Shown here: positions 24,153-37,242 of the stretch, piece by piece | Position numbering within the stretch: the first letter of the stretch is position 1 | Layout of the letters: each line of letters begins with the position of its first letter | DNA from: Thunnus maccoyii | Taxonomy: Eukaryota; Chordata; Actinopteri; Scombriformes; Scombridae | DNA length: 64,000 nucleotides | Assembly (NCBI RefSeq): GCF_910596095.1 | Contig: NC_056550.1 | Coordinates: forward strand, 15,036,501 to 15,100,500 | Reading direction: 5' to 3' | Position numbers and translations under genes: made by a program | Notes under the pieces: model-generated | Databases searched by the model: none | The model's input: the letters and a program-made list of their open reading frames with translations, nothing else | What the model was told of the DNA's origin: nothing

Positions 24153-25734
24153 ACTGGTTGGAGAGGTCATCATTAAAGAAAGGTGATGGTGGAGTAATAC
24201 ATCCTCATCCATTATTTGCTGCACCTTTGTGCGAGTCTGACCTGGTGGAGACCTCTTGACTAGAGGAGGGAGGAGGAGAATAAAGAGAGATGATGAATAA
24301 GGGTGGCAACATGGGGCTGCAAGAGGAGTTCCTCTGTCTCATTAAAGCTGTGGCCATCCTTTTGTTTTCTCCCTCACTTCACAATGTGTCCCCGCGGAAA
24401 GCAGGAAGAGTCTCCTCTGTCCATGCGTCACAGTTATAATGTCAGCTGCTGGGTTCCCTCATTAAACTTTACTTCATTGTTTTGAACCAAGGGGAGGAAT
24501 TCATGCAGCAGTGCAGGTTTGTTTTGCCATATTTCATGTGGCTTTAGAGCTTCTGCAGTGCACCGCATGGTGGAATATCCTCAGATCAAACTGAGCGGCA
24601 CTGTGCTCTGTCATTGTTTAGAAAATCTTTTATGATGCAAACATTAACAAATTTGTCAGGTGCATGTGCATAATATCTCAACCGCACAGTTGCACACATG
24701 GACAGACAAAAAACGCACGCCTACTACAGGCGTCAACTTCACAGGTGACCTTTTGTGTCTGTAGTTGTTTGGAGTTGCAGTTTGTTTGAAGCTCTAACCA
24801 CCCTGAATTAAGCACTACTCCAACATCAAGGTGGTGTGGTTAGCTAGATGAAAGCAGAGGGGGTTTGCTCAGCGGGTAATACATTAAACAGGCAGGTATT
24901 CACAGCCAGAGGCGAGGTAGCTGGGGAGATGGGCAAGGTATGATGAAAGGGGGATTAGCATGGATTCATCATCTCTCTCTATCACAGGAGAGGGGCTCAG
25001 CAGGTTTGTTGGTAAAATAGCACAAAATGGCTGCAAAGCATTAGCGCCTTTGACTTGTGATGGGAAACAGTTTTTACCTCCATGAATTTTAAATAATCTG
25101 TTACAATTTTACAACAATTACTGGTGCCTATAAAAATGCATACTGTACCAAGGTGAACAGATTTATGGATTTACTGTATTTATAGAAATCATCAGCTGAA
25201 GTTTTAAATATGATGCAATGCACCACAGTGCAATCATACAAATCTTAACTGGTTTAAGAACAAGCTGGACTCAAGTTGGGATGATCTCTTAAGTCCTGAG
25301 TTCCAACCCATCGGTAAACTCCCCATTTTTTCTCCCTTTCATTTATTTCCCTTTAGCTGACATTAATTGGTAATTGGAAATGTATGTATCTACCCACAAA
25401 CTAATTGCTCAGAAATGGGGGAAGCTTTCTAAAACCTAAAACTACTGACCCTTTGTTCTCACACTCTAAAGCACCACATTTGTGCACAGAACCACATTTC
25501 TGTGCTAGGGATCAGGTTTTATTACAGATAGGATTAAAGTGGTGAAAATCCCTGTATCTAAATTCAAGTGTGAACTATTGTTTACTTCAGCAGGTTTAAG
25601 CTGAAACTCAATGTCATGACACCAAAAACTTGTCCTGATTTTGTCCATAATCATGTATGGCATATCAATCTGGATATTCTTTTCACTCATCTGTGATGTG
25701 TGGCAGTTGTATTTGTCTGTTTATGTGTGTTTAT

Positions 25735-25855
25735 TGTTGTAACAGTGTTTATGCCGCCCTCTTGGTCAGATCACTCTTGAAAAAAGAGATTTCAATCTCA
25801 ATGAGACTTTTTACCTGGTTAAATAAAGGATAAATGAAAAATGAAAAAAAGGGAT
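25735..25855 (+). repeat. LINE 3' tail
   Basis: Contains CTTGGTCAGATCACTCTTGA, GATTTCAATCTCAATGAGAC and TACCTGGTTAAATAAAGGAT in the order of a familiar non-LTR retrotransposon 3' tail, ending in an A-rich stretch as expected after target-primed reverse transcription. No upstream ORF is attached, so it is a 5'-truncated insertion. Confidence 0.65.
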
Positions 25856-27267
25856 TTTTTTTTGTTTTTTTACAAAAAAGACTGTGAAAAAGTGTGGAAG
25901 GTATACTCTTTATTTGACTTACTAAGCCTTGTATTATCTTAAGATAAACATACAGTAGAGTTTGTCCCCCATCACTTACAGTGTAAGCACATTTGGAGGG
26001 GATCCTCTAATGGTCAGTATGAACAGCACCTGACTATTATTTTAGGAAAGACTTGTGCACTTGTCCTTTAATGTAACCATGGTTGTGTCTATTTGATGAA
26101 TGGAAGCCTAATATTCACTCTCCTTACTGAGTTCTGAGGTAAATATGTGAACCCTTAGCTGCTAAACGCTCCGCTAAGCTCACCTGCTAGCTACTGACTT
26201 ATAGTTTCTCAGTGGGTTTATCAGAGCTTTTTCTCAGGAAATAGCTGCCGGCTGCATATAGAACCAAAACAGTGAAGCTATGGGCCAGGAAACCAAAACA
26301 ATAAGTTGACAGATGCTAAAATGCATTGTAAAGCTGAGGTGCAGAGTCAGGTGATGATTTTCTGTGGGTTTTTCACTTTGAGCAACACCTTTTACATGCA
26401 TAGTCATTTGATGCATTATTAATATACAAATATTGATTATAGCTGCTTTAAGTTTTAAAAATCATCTTTTTCCACACTGTCTGACAGTATCATATACAGT
26501 ATATATTCTGTAACCACTGGTTCCTCCCAGCTCTTCACTGAATAATGCTACACCAAGTGAAATATTTAGACCCAAGACTCCAAAATTCAGCTGCACATAT
26601 TTTGTACCAGTGGAAATGTGCTCAACTAGAAACTGAAATACACTTCTGTGGGTTTGTAGAGCTTGGGGTTGAAGAAGTAGAAGAGAACATGTTGTGTTTT
26701 AGGACATTATGCGACCTGAAACAATACTGAACGATGCTTTCTTGCCTGAGTCACTTTAACCCACTGTCCCTGGTAAAGAACAGCTTTGAGGCGTCATCAT
26801 ACACAAGTATAATTTTGTCCCTCTTAAGGTTTAATTTCCACCAGCTTCAGTCCCAGTCAGAAAGAGGCCCTAGTGTGACGCTCTTGTGAATGTAATTTTG
26901 CAGGTTTAAATTGTTACGGATGTCTTTTGTTGTGTCGGTCGATGATCTGTGCGTGGAGAGACTTGATTAAGAATCAATTCTTTGTAATATTACTGCACTT
27001 TTATGTTTGTAGAAGTTAAACTCATACAGGTGCGTCACAAAAAAAAAGAACGCTGCCATCTTCCTCAGTTTTTCTGTTTTATTTCATTCATTTTTATTCC
27101 AAATCTCAAACACTTGGCCTGATTATAATAACAATACATCGTTATTGTTGAGTTCTAGTGTTGAGTAGTTGAGTATTTTAGAGAGAGTGTGCATGGAGCC
27201 AGTAGTCACTGAAACCTACACCACAGATAAAATAAGCTCAGTTGCTAATTCTGAGTTGAGACACAAT
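25856..27267. other. Intergenic DNA without recognisable features
   Basis: No coding exon, RNA gene or assignable repeat recognised. A short frame at 26545-26730 lacks splice signals and motif. Confidence 0.45.
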
Positions 27268-28182
27268 GATCACAACACTGGACCTTGTCATGTGCAAAAA
27301 CCAGATGAGGATGAAACAGGTCTACAGGCTGCCTTTTGAAAGGAACACAGAAAGACTCAAAGAATTGCGCTATGACTATGTGCAAGTAAGTCCTATATAT
27401 TCCTGTAATTGATGCACACTATCAGCACTGTATAGACATATTACAGTATTGTAATCCCAATGTTTTGCACTTCACAATATTGACCACTCTAGGTCTATTT
27501 CTGATATTGTTATGTTGACTGTTTCAGAGAGTTCTTGATCTAGATGCAGCTGCAGTCGAGCTTGAATTGATCTTCACAGATGAGGTTGGTTTCAACCTTG
27601 CAAAAAGACGAGGAAGGGGAAGGAATGTCATCGGCCAGCGTGCCACTGTCGAAGTCCCTTGCCAGCAAGGAGGGAACATCACTACGTGCGCAGCCATTAA
27701 CCACCACAGCGTCATCCATCACTGTGCCACCCTTGGCCCCTACGACACTGCCCGTCTCATCACATTCCTGGACACGCCGCACAACATTCTCATTCAACCA
27801 GACCAGATGGCCCAGAGCAGCCCAGGTATGTTGTCATCTGGGACAATGTAAGTTTTCACCGTGTTGCTCTGGTCCACAACTGGTCCACTGACCACCCATG
27901 CTTTTCAGTAGTTTATCTCCCACCATATTCTCCATTTCTCAATCAGATTGAGGAATTTTTTTCTGCCTAAAGTTGGAAGGTTTATGACTGCAATCTCCAT
28001 GCTCATGTACCTCTTCTGCAAACTATGGAAGATGCATGTGCAGATATAGCTGCAGAAGCTTTTCAGGGCTGGATTTGCCATGCTAGGCGATACTTCCCCC
28101 ACTGCTTGGCCAGGGAGAACATTGCCTGCAATGTTGATGAGGTGCTGTGGCCAGACCGAAACAGAAGACAGGATGCAGTCTA
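27268..28182 (+). pseudogene. IS630-like/Tc1-mariner superfamily transposase remnant, two exons
   Basis: The reading MRMKQVYRLPFERNTERLKE (27305 on), then LDLDAAAVELELIFTDEVGF, GRNVIGQRATVEVP, a shifted YVVIWDNVSFH, VVYLPPYSPFLNQIEEFFS and HARRYFPHCLARENI follows an IS630-like DDE transposase found in many fish. The three acidic residues of the DDE triad are visible in FTDE, IWDN and QIEEFF. A GT-AG intron of 142 bp (27386-27527) separates the first two blocks in phase 0 (CAA|AGA). The copy is dead: there is a frameshift near 27820 and a TAA at the position after FFSA. Its preserved length suggests a moderately recent insertion. Confidence 0.85.
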
Positions 28183-29193
28183 ATTTTAGTTTTTTTTTAC
28201 TGTATAAAGTATATCTTCTATTATTTGTTTTGTATGTAAAACAATTTACACACACAACTTTGTGTTTGTTGGGATGTATACAGTATTTTGGGAAAAAACA
28301 AAAACATTTTTGTTAGTATTACAGTATATTAGTGTTTTATATTTGAGTATAAAAACATTATACAAAAATATTTTACAACATACTACTGTACATACGTAAT
28401 AACTGTTACACTGAACATGCAAAAGGCATAAGTCTCCTGATAAGGCATTCATAGTAGTGTTTTCCATTCATAGTAGTCTTTAACATTGAGCATACCAGTG
28501 TTCAATTGGTTCTTTGAAATATCTATTCATATGATGGTGGATGTGTGTGTGTCATTACCATTCATACAGTAGTAGTTCTTTCAGGGTCACTTATTGGATT
28601 TTATAACACAGGTGCTGCTGTTATTGTAGTCTACCCTCTTGCAAATATACTTTATGTCGCATTAGCAGTCTGTGATTTCAACATTTGAACAGCTTCTCAT
28701 AATTTCTCCTCAAGGTTAAACGGAGGTACTGGAGCAATTAAAAGAGAGGGCAAACTGGCTGAGCTCAAGTAGAAAAAGCATGAATCTTAAAGTGTTTCAT
28801 CTATAACCGAAGGATCTTATGATACAATATAATGCTGCAGTGAAGACTTTGCAAGAGCAAATTATTTTGCCAGGTGTGTAAATGATCATCATCATAATCC
28901 TGGAACTTTATTTGAATCCATAAATTGTTTTAGAAATCTTCCACCATTAAAGACTCGGTATCCTGCTCAGACAGAGTCTTTTTAAGTTCTTTGTTAAAGC
29001 TCTGTTGAGCAATTTTTTTATATTACAGTAACATGACACTTATTACACTGAGAATCAAGACCCAACTCTGCAGCTCTTTATAGACAAGGTTTACTGGTCC
29101 ATGATAAGGAAAGTCAGCCCTAAGAGGTATCAAATCTCCTTTTTCTTTCTAAAGTCGTAAAAAAAATTAACTTACAGTCAAGCTGTTAGCACT

Positions 29194-29292
29194 GGACAGC
29201 GCTCCATCCTGGTCCTCCTTGATCTCAGCGCTGCTCGTGATACCATCGATCACACAGATCTCATTCAAAGTCTCAGGGATTTTATGTGGAAT
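29194..29292 (+). mobile_element. LINE reverse transcriptase fragment
   Basis: The plus strand reads QRSILVLLDLSAARDTIDHTDLI, the fingers/palm motif of L2/CR1/Rex-type reverse transcriptases (normally LLDLSAAFDTVDH, so the phenylalanine is mutated). Only about 33 codons are recognisable; both flanks have decayed. Confidence 0.7.
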
Positions 29293-32200
29293 TAGAGGCA
29301 GAGCTCATAAACAGTTTGTATCCTAGCTTACACACAGACAGTTTTCTGTGAACATAGGAAGCTCTTATACTAGCAATGGCCTCAAAATAGCTCTAATCTG
29401 AACCAGATCCTCGACTAAATCAACAGTCACTACAGCTCAGAAAAGCTTTCTTACTTATTCTTTCATCACAGAAAAAATACTCACTTGTTGAAAACTGTTG
29501 TACCAACAATTAAACTGGAGCTACATGACCTCAGTTAATAGAGACACAGTATGGTTTAATAAACAAGCTCTCTGAATAGGCCTTTTTCACAGCAGATATA
29601 TTGACTTGTCATAACAGGAAAAGCACAGGTTAATATTGTTGATAATAACATTAATGATGGCTCCGTTATATTCAAGCATCCCAGTAAGTCATGACAATGT
29701 GACAGTGAGCCAGATGCACAATACAAGGACCCTGAAAATTGCAGTTAAATGGAATATAGCCGTCATTCATTTTATTATTCAAAATTTGATGAGCCCTAAT
29801 TATATGCCTTGCAGCTCGGAAGACAATTTATATTTCACACACTTGCTGTATTTCACAGTATCATACAAATATGAGTGGAAAACAGTGAAATTTGTGTAAA
29901 ATAGGTTGGCACTGTGTGATTATAATTGCTTTTGTTGTCACTTATTTATTGAATGTCATTGGGTACATTTAAAAGACATCCTTTGGTGAAATATAATTGC
30001 TAACTTTAACTGATAAATGTTGTCACTTGTTAAAACTATATTTGAGACAGAAATGACCAGAAAAAGAATGTTTCTAGTGTTTGGTGAGAGCACAAACCTG
30101 CAGACTCTTGTCCTCCGTGTCGTGATTTATAGTCCCCACTTCGGATATAGACAGACACATACAGTAAATAGCCTTGATAAATGTTGCTCAGAAGACAGAA
30201 GATGCATCTTTTGTACTTTTTTAAAACACCTTCTTCTGTTTGCGCACACCAGCCAAAAGTCTGAATAAATAAATAAATAAATCTTCGCATGTACACACTC
30301 GTGTGCGCACGCACTCACAATCAGCAGCAGCCCAATCACAGCAGCAGCAGACAGGCTCATCCATCTTTATCACTGCAGCAACACACTGCTAAGACCTGCC
30401 AGTAAGCACACACACACACACACATGCAGAAACACACGCTGCCTCTGCCTTGTCATCCACCGCTATTTCTCTCTATCCTTCCATCTCTATTCAACGCCAC
30501 ATTTTCTACTTTTCTCTCCCTGCATCTCTCCTTGTCTGTTGCATAAACTGCACATGAGAGACAGTTACGGACTGACAGGACATTTATCAGATAGACCTAC
30601 TTTATATTACAGTGAAAGTAGAGTGACCTCAGCTTATACAATGCGGTGATGTGGATTTATTGGAAGAGGCCAGTCGCAGGTTGTCTCACTGAAACAGACA
30701 CACTGATCCTTTTGTTCAGCTGCTAGAGACTTGATTGTTTATGCAGGGAAATGTCAGTTAACAGTGAGCCGTATTTGGCAGGAGGTTGTCTGGATTTTTT
30801 CCTTGTGAGAGAGGTGTTAATTGGCTTGTCGTGAGCTATGTGTATTGATGATTGGTAGACTGTGAATATGAGTAAGACAGTGATTGGCTGACTGTGCCTG
30901 TGGATGTAACCAGGGGGAGTTTTAAAGATGACACACTTGTGTTACTTTAACTTCAATCAGAGGTGATTACAGGCGCATTAAATAGTGTCTTCTTGTGAGT
31001 GTTTGTTATCGTGTGCACTATGCTTCGTTTCTCACTTATCCTGACTTTGACAGACAAAGTGTCGGTTGAGTCAACTCTGCTGTCAAGACTTAATTGGGCA
31101 CAAACGCACAAACATGGACACACAAACACATGCACACAAACACAGTTGAATCCCTCCTGTGCCTCTGAGCTTGTGATTATCAGCCAGATTGTTACAGTTG
31201 AGCTGGTGCTGTGGAACAACAAAGCCCTGTTTGCCACTGCATTGTGCAGCGTATCCCCCTGAAATTATAACAAAGTGTTATCACATTAACAGACCCACCT
31301 GCACAGTGTGACTACACACACATTGCAGTAAACTGGTGGACTGTCTTAAATGCTCCGCAGTGTGTTTAGGATGCTTCAAGGTCAGGTCACCATGCACATG
31401 TTGATTTTCAGTGATCATCTGTGGTTATTTGGTTAGAAAACTCACAGATGGAGTGTGTATCTCTGACGATAACACCCTGGTGTGTGGCTTATATCATTTT
31501 AATGCTGTACAGTTGGATGTGGAGGGACTCTTAGAATTTTGCAATGTCAATAGGCAGTTTTATCATCTGTCAAGAGAGATATTCTGTGCACGATCTTTAT
31601 ACTTATATCAAATGAATATATAATAGTTGACACTTTATTTTACAAGTCCCCAATAATTGAATTAATAATTTCCTGGAAAGAACTATGTAATTTGGTGCTA
31701 ATAGTAAGAAAAATAAGAATTTCCTTGTAAGAAAAGCTCAATTTAATCAAAGGCACATATTAATCAATTACTTATTCATAGGAAACTTTATTTCTTGTAT
31801 ACAGAAAGTGAAAATGTGTGCTTGCCTGTTGGCAAATTTCACATTTTTGCATGTTCAGCTGACCTTGGAATAGTTTAATTGGGTGTTTAATTCTTGACAA
31901 TAATAAGAAATTATACGGAAGGTATTCAACAGTTATGGACCCTTAAATCAAAGCATTACTTCAAATTATGACAATTTTTTCAAATTATTTTATTTGGAAG
32001 TATTCAGAATGCAAAATCTTTTCCAAATTCAATAGTTATGATAACTATGAACAAGGGTTATAGTTTCATTCCAGCACTTTGGGGTGTCACAGCTTTGGTA
32101 GATATTCCTTCCTTCCTGAAATAAAACTCCTCATATCCATTTATCAGCACAGAACCACCAGATCTTTCAGCGAGGCAGAACATTGAGTTGGTGCTTATTT

Positions 32201-34829
32201 TCTGCAACGTTGCTGAAATCAGCAAGTAATGTACTGTAACCAGATGTAGTATGTCCAAATAAAGTAAAAAAGACACTGCTGAATGTAATGTTGTTCAGAT
32301 TTACCTTACTACATTTTTTCCATTCCCTCATGTGATCGACTGTCTTTCTTTTTATTTGAGTTTAAAGTGTAATTTTGCATGCAGGGGGAAAAAACACAGA
32401 TCATCAGCAGTCTCAGCCTTTAGAGATACTGTTCTTTATTTCTTTAATCAAAAATATTCATATTGGTCAATACTTTTCTGCATACTTTCTCACAGCACAG
32501 TAATACATACTCTTTATATGGTCAATACATTCATTAGGAGGGAAAAATGAATAATGCAAGCCTATAATCACTCCAGTACAATCATAAAACCACAGTTTTG
32601 AAACACTGCCATGAGGAGAGGTAAAAGACTGCTCAAAAAAGGTCATTGTGTAGAAAATCACAATCTGAAAAATACCAACAAAAATGCCAGAAGCGTCATT
32701 TGTACATTCATGAATATATTGTTATAATACTGTGCTGTATGTAATTATATTCTTCATGATTTAGTATAAATACATATTTGATTTTGTACATTACAGGTCC
32801 TATGGCACAAACACTTTTTAAAGCTTCTTTCTGTCTAACACGGACATTATGTACACACGCACGCACACGCACACACACACACACACACACTGAAGAGCTA
32901 AGCAGGTAGAGAGAGACAGACAGAGAGGAAACGGAGCAGAGCAGGATGTGCAAGAGAGAAAATACAATTTTCCCCTGTGATTGATTTAGGTTTGGTTATC
33001 TTTTTAATACCTGGCTGAAGAAAATATAGATCCTGGGCATTTTTTTCCTCATAATTGGGAAGATTTCTTGGCATCACCCCCTGTCACACACACTCCCTCC
33101 CACCTGCTCCCAAGTGCCTCACGTGGGATATGAAGGGACACCTGCATGTGACACTCTTTTCACCCACCCACTCATCCCTCCACTTTGGTTTCCCAGCATG
33201 CTTGCCTCATTCCCTGGTGGCCCAGGGAATGAGGCACGCCAATGGCCCTGGTTCTCTCACAAATGTCACATTAACATGGCCGAAACACTGAAAAGGGTTA
33301 CCACGTGAAATGAATGTCATGGCAACATTGATCTGGCATGAGCTCCTCAGGCTTAATGCACCAAAGCCAAAGCCTTTTTTTTATGATTTTGCTTTTTTAA
33401 TCATCCCAGTCTGATCAATATAGGCAATATTGATTAGCATTAAAGCGCATATTTTAGTGCCTTTACACTAAATGAAATGTAACACCTTGCTGCTCTGTAA
33501 CAGTCATGACTTTGATGGACTGGAGGTCGAGGAGCTTGCCGAGTGATTACTGGTTATCGACCCTTCGGCCATTCATCTCCATCAAATGATGCTTGATGTC
33601 CACCAGCTTCAACTCAAGGTCCCTACATGCATGGATCAATTTTCTGATGAGAAATGATGGAGCGATATGCTCAGTATGCACACGAGGCACAAAAGACTCC
33701 AAGCTAATCAGTTAACGAGTAACAAGGACACTTGTGAAATTAACTTTGAGCAGGTGCATTTGACATAAAGTGGGAGGAAAGAGGGATGAGAGGGAGCAGT
33801 ACAAAGTGAAGAAGATAAAGAGCAGGTGGCAATCTGAACTCCCCCCTTCACTGCAATTTTGAAGAAAATCAATTTGTGTGGAACAAAGAAATGGGAATTG
33901 AAGGTGGAAGAGCCAGTTATGGCTTGAGTCCACAATTGAACTGAAACAGGGTAGTTTGGAAGTTGGAGAATCAGGTTTACACCAATAAAGTAATCTCTGA
34001 TGGAAATAGAAATTGGAAAGACTATCATGTAAGCCAACAGTTTGAATTTGTGCACATACAGCACAAATAAATGTTGTTAATGTACCTTTGACCCCGGCTG
34101 GTTCTGATAACTTGTTACTCACCAGATACATTGCTGAGAGTGGATGGTTTGTGCACAACTTTACCTACTTACAAGCAGTCTTAAAGGGTCACAGCTCTTG
34201 TAGAATGAGATTTAATAGTGAGTTTTAATAGTGTTTCTCAAATTGCTCATGTGCTTTTAAAATGTTAATCGCTATTTATCTTTTCATCTCACCTTTCATA
34301 TATTTTTAGAAATAATGGTGAAGTATTTTTCAATAGTACATACGTCACACTAAAAAGGCACATTTTGACTTCTCTATACTAATTACTTTTCCTGTTTATG
34401 GACCAAATATTGCATCATCTACATCCATCATTGGACACTCCTTTCCTTTCAAACAGTGCAGGAATTTAATCAGTCTAAAAACCTTATGACCCAATATACT
34501 ACTGCCGCGTTTACATCATATGGGACGGAGAGTTAGAGGAACTGGCCACATGAGATTTAAAAATACTGTGAATTGACAATAAAGCAATTAATTAATTAAT
34601 TTTGGGTATAATTCTAAATGGACATTGGCTGACATGAGGCATCCATTTTTGCTTTTGTTTTCAGGCATTTCTGCATTATTTGGCACCAAGTTGAAGCTTT
34701 CAGAAAAATCCATGTTTCCAAGTCATATTTACAACTTGGAAGTCGACATTAATACAAATTACAAGTCTGTAACTGGTAATTACGGTAAGTCTGATAAGTC
34801 ATGAAGGTTGCACAAACTCATCAGTCATA
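29293..34829. other. Gene desert, non-coding
   Basis: Read on both strands, no gene is supported. It contains short CA runs (30399-30424 and 32852-32890). The part at 33360-33700 is of balanced base composition and repeat-poor, so it could be regulatory sequence for a neighbour such as gpr139, but I have no direct evidence. The 118-aa and 148-aa minus-strand frames at 33708-34158 overlap each other in different frames and show no domain. Confidence 0.5.
32852..32890. repeat. (CA)n microsatellite
   Basis: Imperfect then perfect AC dinucleotides, about 19 units. Confidence 0.9.
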
Positions 34830-34911
34830 TACAGTATCAGTCTAAAGTTTGGACACCCCTTCCAATTCACTTGAATAAGAAAGTGTGTCCAAACTTTTGG
34901 CTGATACTGTA
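34830..34911. mobile_element. 82-bp foldback (hairpin) MITE, copy 2
   Basis: Same architecture and length as 10806-10887: 39-bp arms beginning TACAGTATCAGTCTAAAG and ending GCTGATACTGTA around the identical ACTT loop. Arm mismatches fall at different places from copy 1, so the two copies are independent insertions that diverged from one family. Confidence 0.8.
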
Positions 34912-35545
34912 TGTGTGAATATCTTGTTTGCTGCTGTCTTTAATTATTTTTCTTCCATACAAATGTGCATTGCAACACAAGCCATCTGGCAGTGGTTAAA
35001 CATCTTCCCAAGTGAAACCAAGTATCAATCCACCCACTGTATGTAAATCAGAACAAATATAAACATATGGAAATGTCTTTAATAATCCACTGCATTTTAA
35101 AAACTATATTATGAAACTGGTAAGTTGTTTAAACTGGCTGATAACTGTTGCTATTTGCCTTAAAGGACTCTATTGTAAAGCTGTGTCTTGCCATGCCCTC
35201 ATATCTCAGCAGTGACGTTAAATGTTATTATAACTGACATGAATAATGGCCAAAACTATGAACCCCTTGCCCTGATTTTCAGCTACAGCCAGTTTTTGTT
35301 TTATTAGTTGCTGAGGTGAAAGAAAGAAACGACATACACACACACACAGTCCCCCATCCCCAAACAGTGTCAGACGTTTGAGTGCCGAACAAGAGTTTTG
35401 GAGGGCATGACTTTATCAGCTATGACAGACGCACCAAACATTCATCAGATTTAAAGCCTTATCCATTTAAAAAAAGAAAGGCCTGATGTGTCTGATTCCT
35501 CCAGGCAGGTAATAGAAATAGAATAGAAATCTGCCCTTTGGCACA

Positions 35546-35693
35546 GCTCCATTCTTTTTTTTAAGTTTAGTTTTGGGCAGGAAATACAGGGGGAGAAGGA
35601 GGGGTATGGCATACAACAAGGGTCCCCTGGCCAGGAGTCACACCATGGACAATGTGGTATGCGCCTTAGCCATGAGGCCACCAGGGCGCCCTG
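35546..35693 (-). mobile_element. tRNA-derived SINE
   Basis: On the minus strand it begins GGGCGCCCTGGTGGCC and continues with CATGGCTAAGGCGCATACC, a pol III A-box context, then a decayed B box (GTGTGACTCCT in place of GTTCGAATCC), then CCCTTGTTGTATGCCATACC and TATTTCCTGCC, and ends in an A-rich tail. This is a known type of teleost SINE. It is not a functional tRNA because the cloverleaf and B box are lost. Confidence 0.65.
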
Positions 35694-37242
35694 CCACGGC
35701 TCCATTCTTGCTGGATATGAACACTGCTAATGCCCCAAGGTGTCTGCAGAATGGATGTGCATTGATCTCGATGTGCTCTTTCAGTTGGCAATACAGCGCA
35801 AGGTGTGTGTGTATGTTCACATTTATGGTTTGTTACCGGGCAGAACTCAGGCAGCACTATTGATGTACGTGACTGTGTTTCGGTGTAAAATGTTACTGAA
35901 CTGCCATCAGCCAGCAGCAGAATGAACAGAGCTGATATGTGTCACTGTGGCTGTGAGACCAAATTCACTGCTGCATCATAGGACAGAAAACCTTGGATGA
36001 AAAGCAGATATTCTGTCCTCTCTCTCTGTCTGTCTCTCTCTCTTTCTCAGTCTCAGACAGCAAAAGGATTACATTCATTATATTCATCCAGATAATGGCT
36101 AACAGTAAATCATCAGGGTCCATTAATAGTTAATAGAGGACTATCTACTAATAGCAGAAATTTCCTCTTCCTAATATTGGAAATGTGATTACTAGATTAA
36201 TGACACCTTGGAGCCCACCAACCCCAAGTCATATTTTTTGTCTCATATTTGTATGAAGCTATAATAACAGTCAAGTCTACCATTAATACATATTTAACCA
36301 ACAATAAGCAGAGTGCCTACTCATCCTACAACAATCTGTGAGCTTGGATGTGGGATAACTTGCTCTTCCATAGCATGTGCCGACTCGTAAGTGACCTGCA
36401 CTGCTAGGATGAACTCAGCACACACACAAGGAAAGTCAGTGAGGGCTGTTCATTTTTTTTAATAAAAGCCCAAATTAGCATGCCTTTGAGACTCCTCTGC
36501 ATATTAAACTGGAAACGACAGCGTTGTTTTACATTGCTTGAGAGACAGTCAGTACTGTGGGCAGTGGACACACCATCAGTGGCTCTGCCTGAGTGAATCA
36601 CCCCTCGAGGTGAGATGTTTCGTGCCCAGACTCTGACTGGATCTTTCTGGAAATGACTCCCAGTGGACAAAGGCGCAGCTGTTCAAAGTTCCTCACTGTT
36701 GGCAGCAATGCACAACAGAGAGCGTCCATTAATGAACCAATATCACCAGGCATTTGATGCTTCAACGAGGATACATCTAGTTGTCACTTTAGACGTTAGC
36801 ACTGTTACAAATGGTGGCTCATAAACGTCAGTGATAGATGGTGGTGATATGTCTTTATCAGTCTGTGATTTCAGGCAATAAAACAGTCTGGAGTCGCTCA
36901 CTCAAGCAGCAGTCACTTACAGTACCAATTTTTTTTTTGCATGGTGGAAACAATCAACATCTATTTGATGCTGGTCGCTGCTTTGTGATTACTTTATTGA
37001 ACATGAGCGGCCTTGCCATTTTCTGCCAAGCACGCATCTGTTGTTTGCTTTTCCACCTTGCTAACCCTACCACTGTGTTATCGCTCAAAGCTAGCTAAAC
37101 TGTCACCTCTGTTCCCACCGGGCGTGTTGACATTTTCAAGCCTCAGAGAGTCCCATGCGGGCAAAGCTGGTCGCCAAGGAGACAAAGCCCCGACATGTTC
37201 CCCAACGATTGAGGGTGGGGGCAGCTGCTGGTGGCTGAGGAC
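35694..37242. other. Non-coding; includes the gpr139 3' UTR
   Basis: The right part is the 3' UTR of minus-strand gpr139; a minus-strand AATAAA at 36993-36998, about 245 nt past the stop, is a good poly(A) candidate. A CT-rich stretch lies at 36015-36060. No coding exon recognised. Confidence 0.5.

Noticed and set aside
33708-34158. Overlapping minus-strand frames of 118 and 148 aa
   Set aside because: Both cover the same DNA in different frames, are rich in Ser/Leu/Phe and show no conserved motif.
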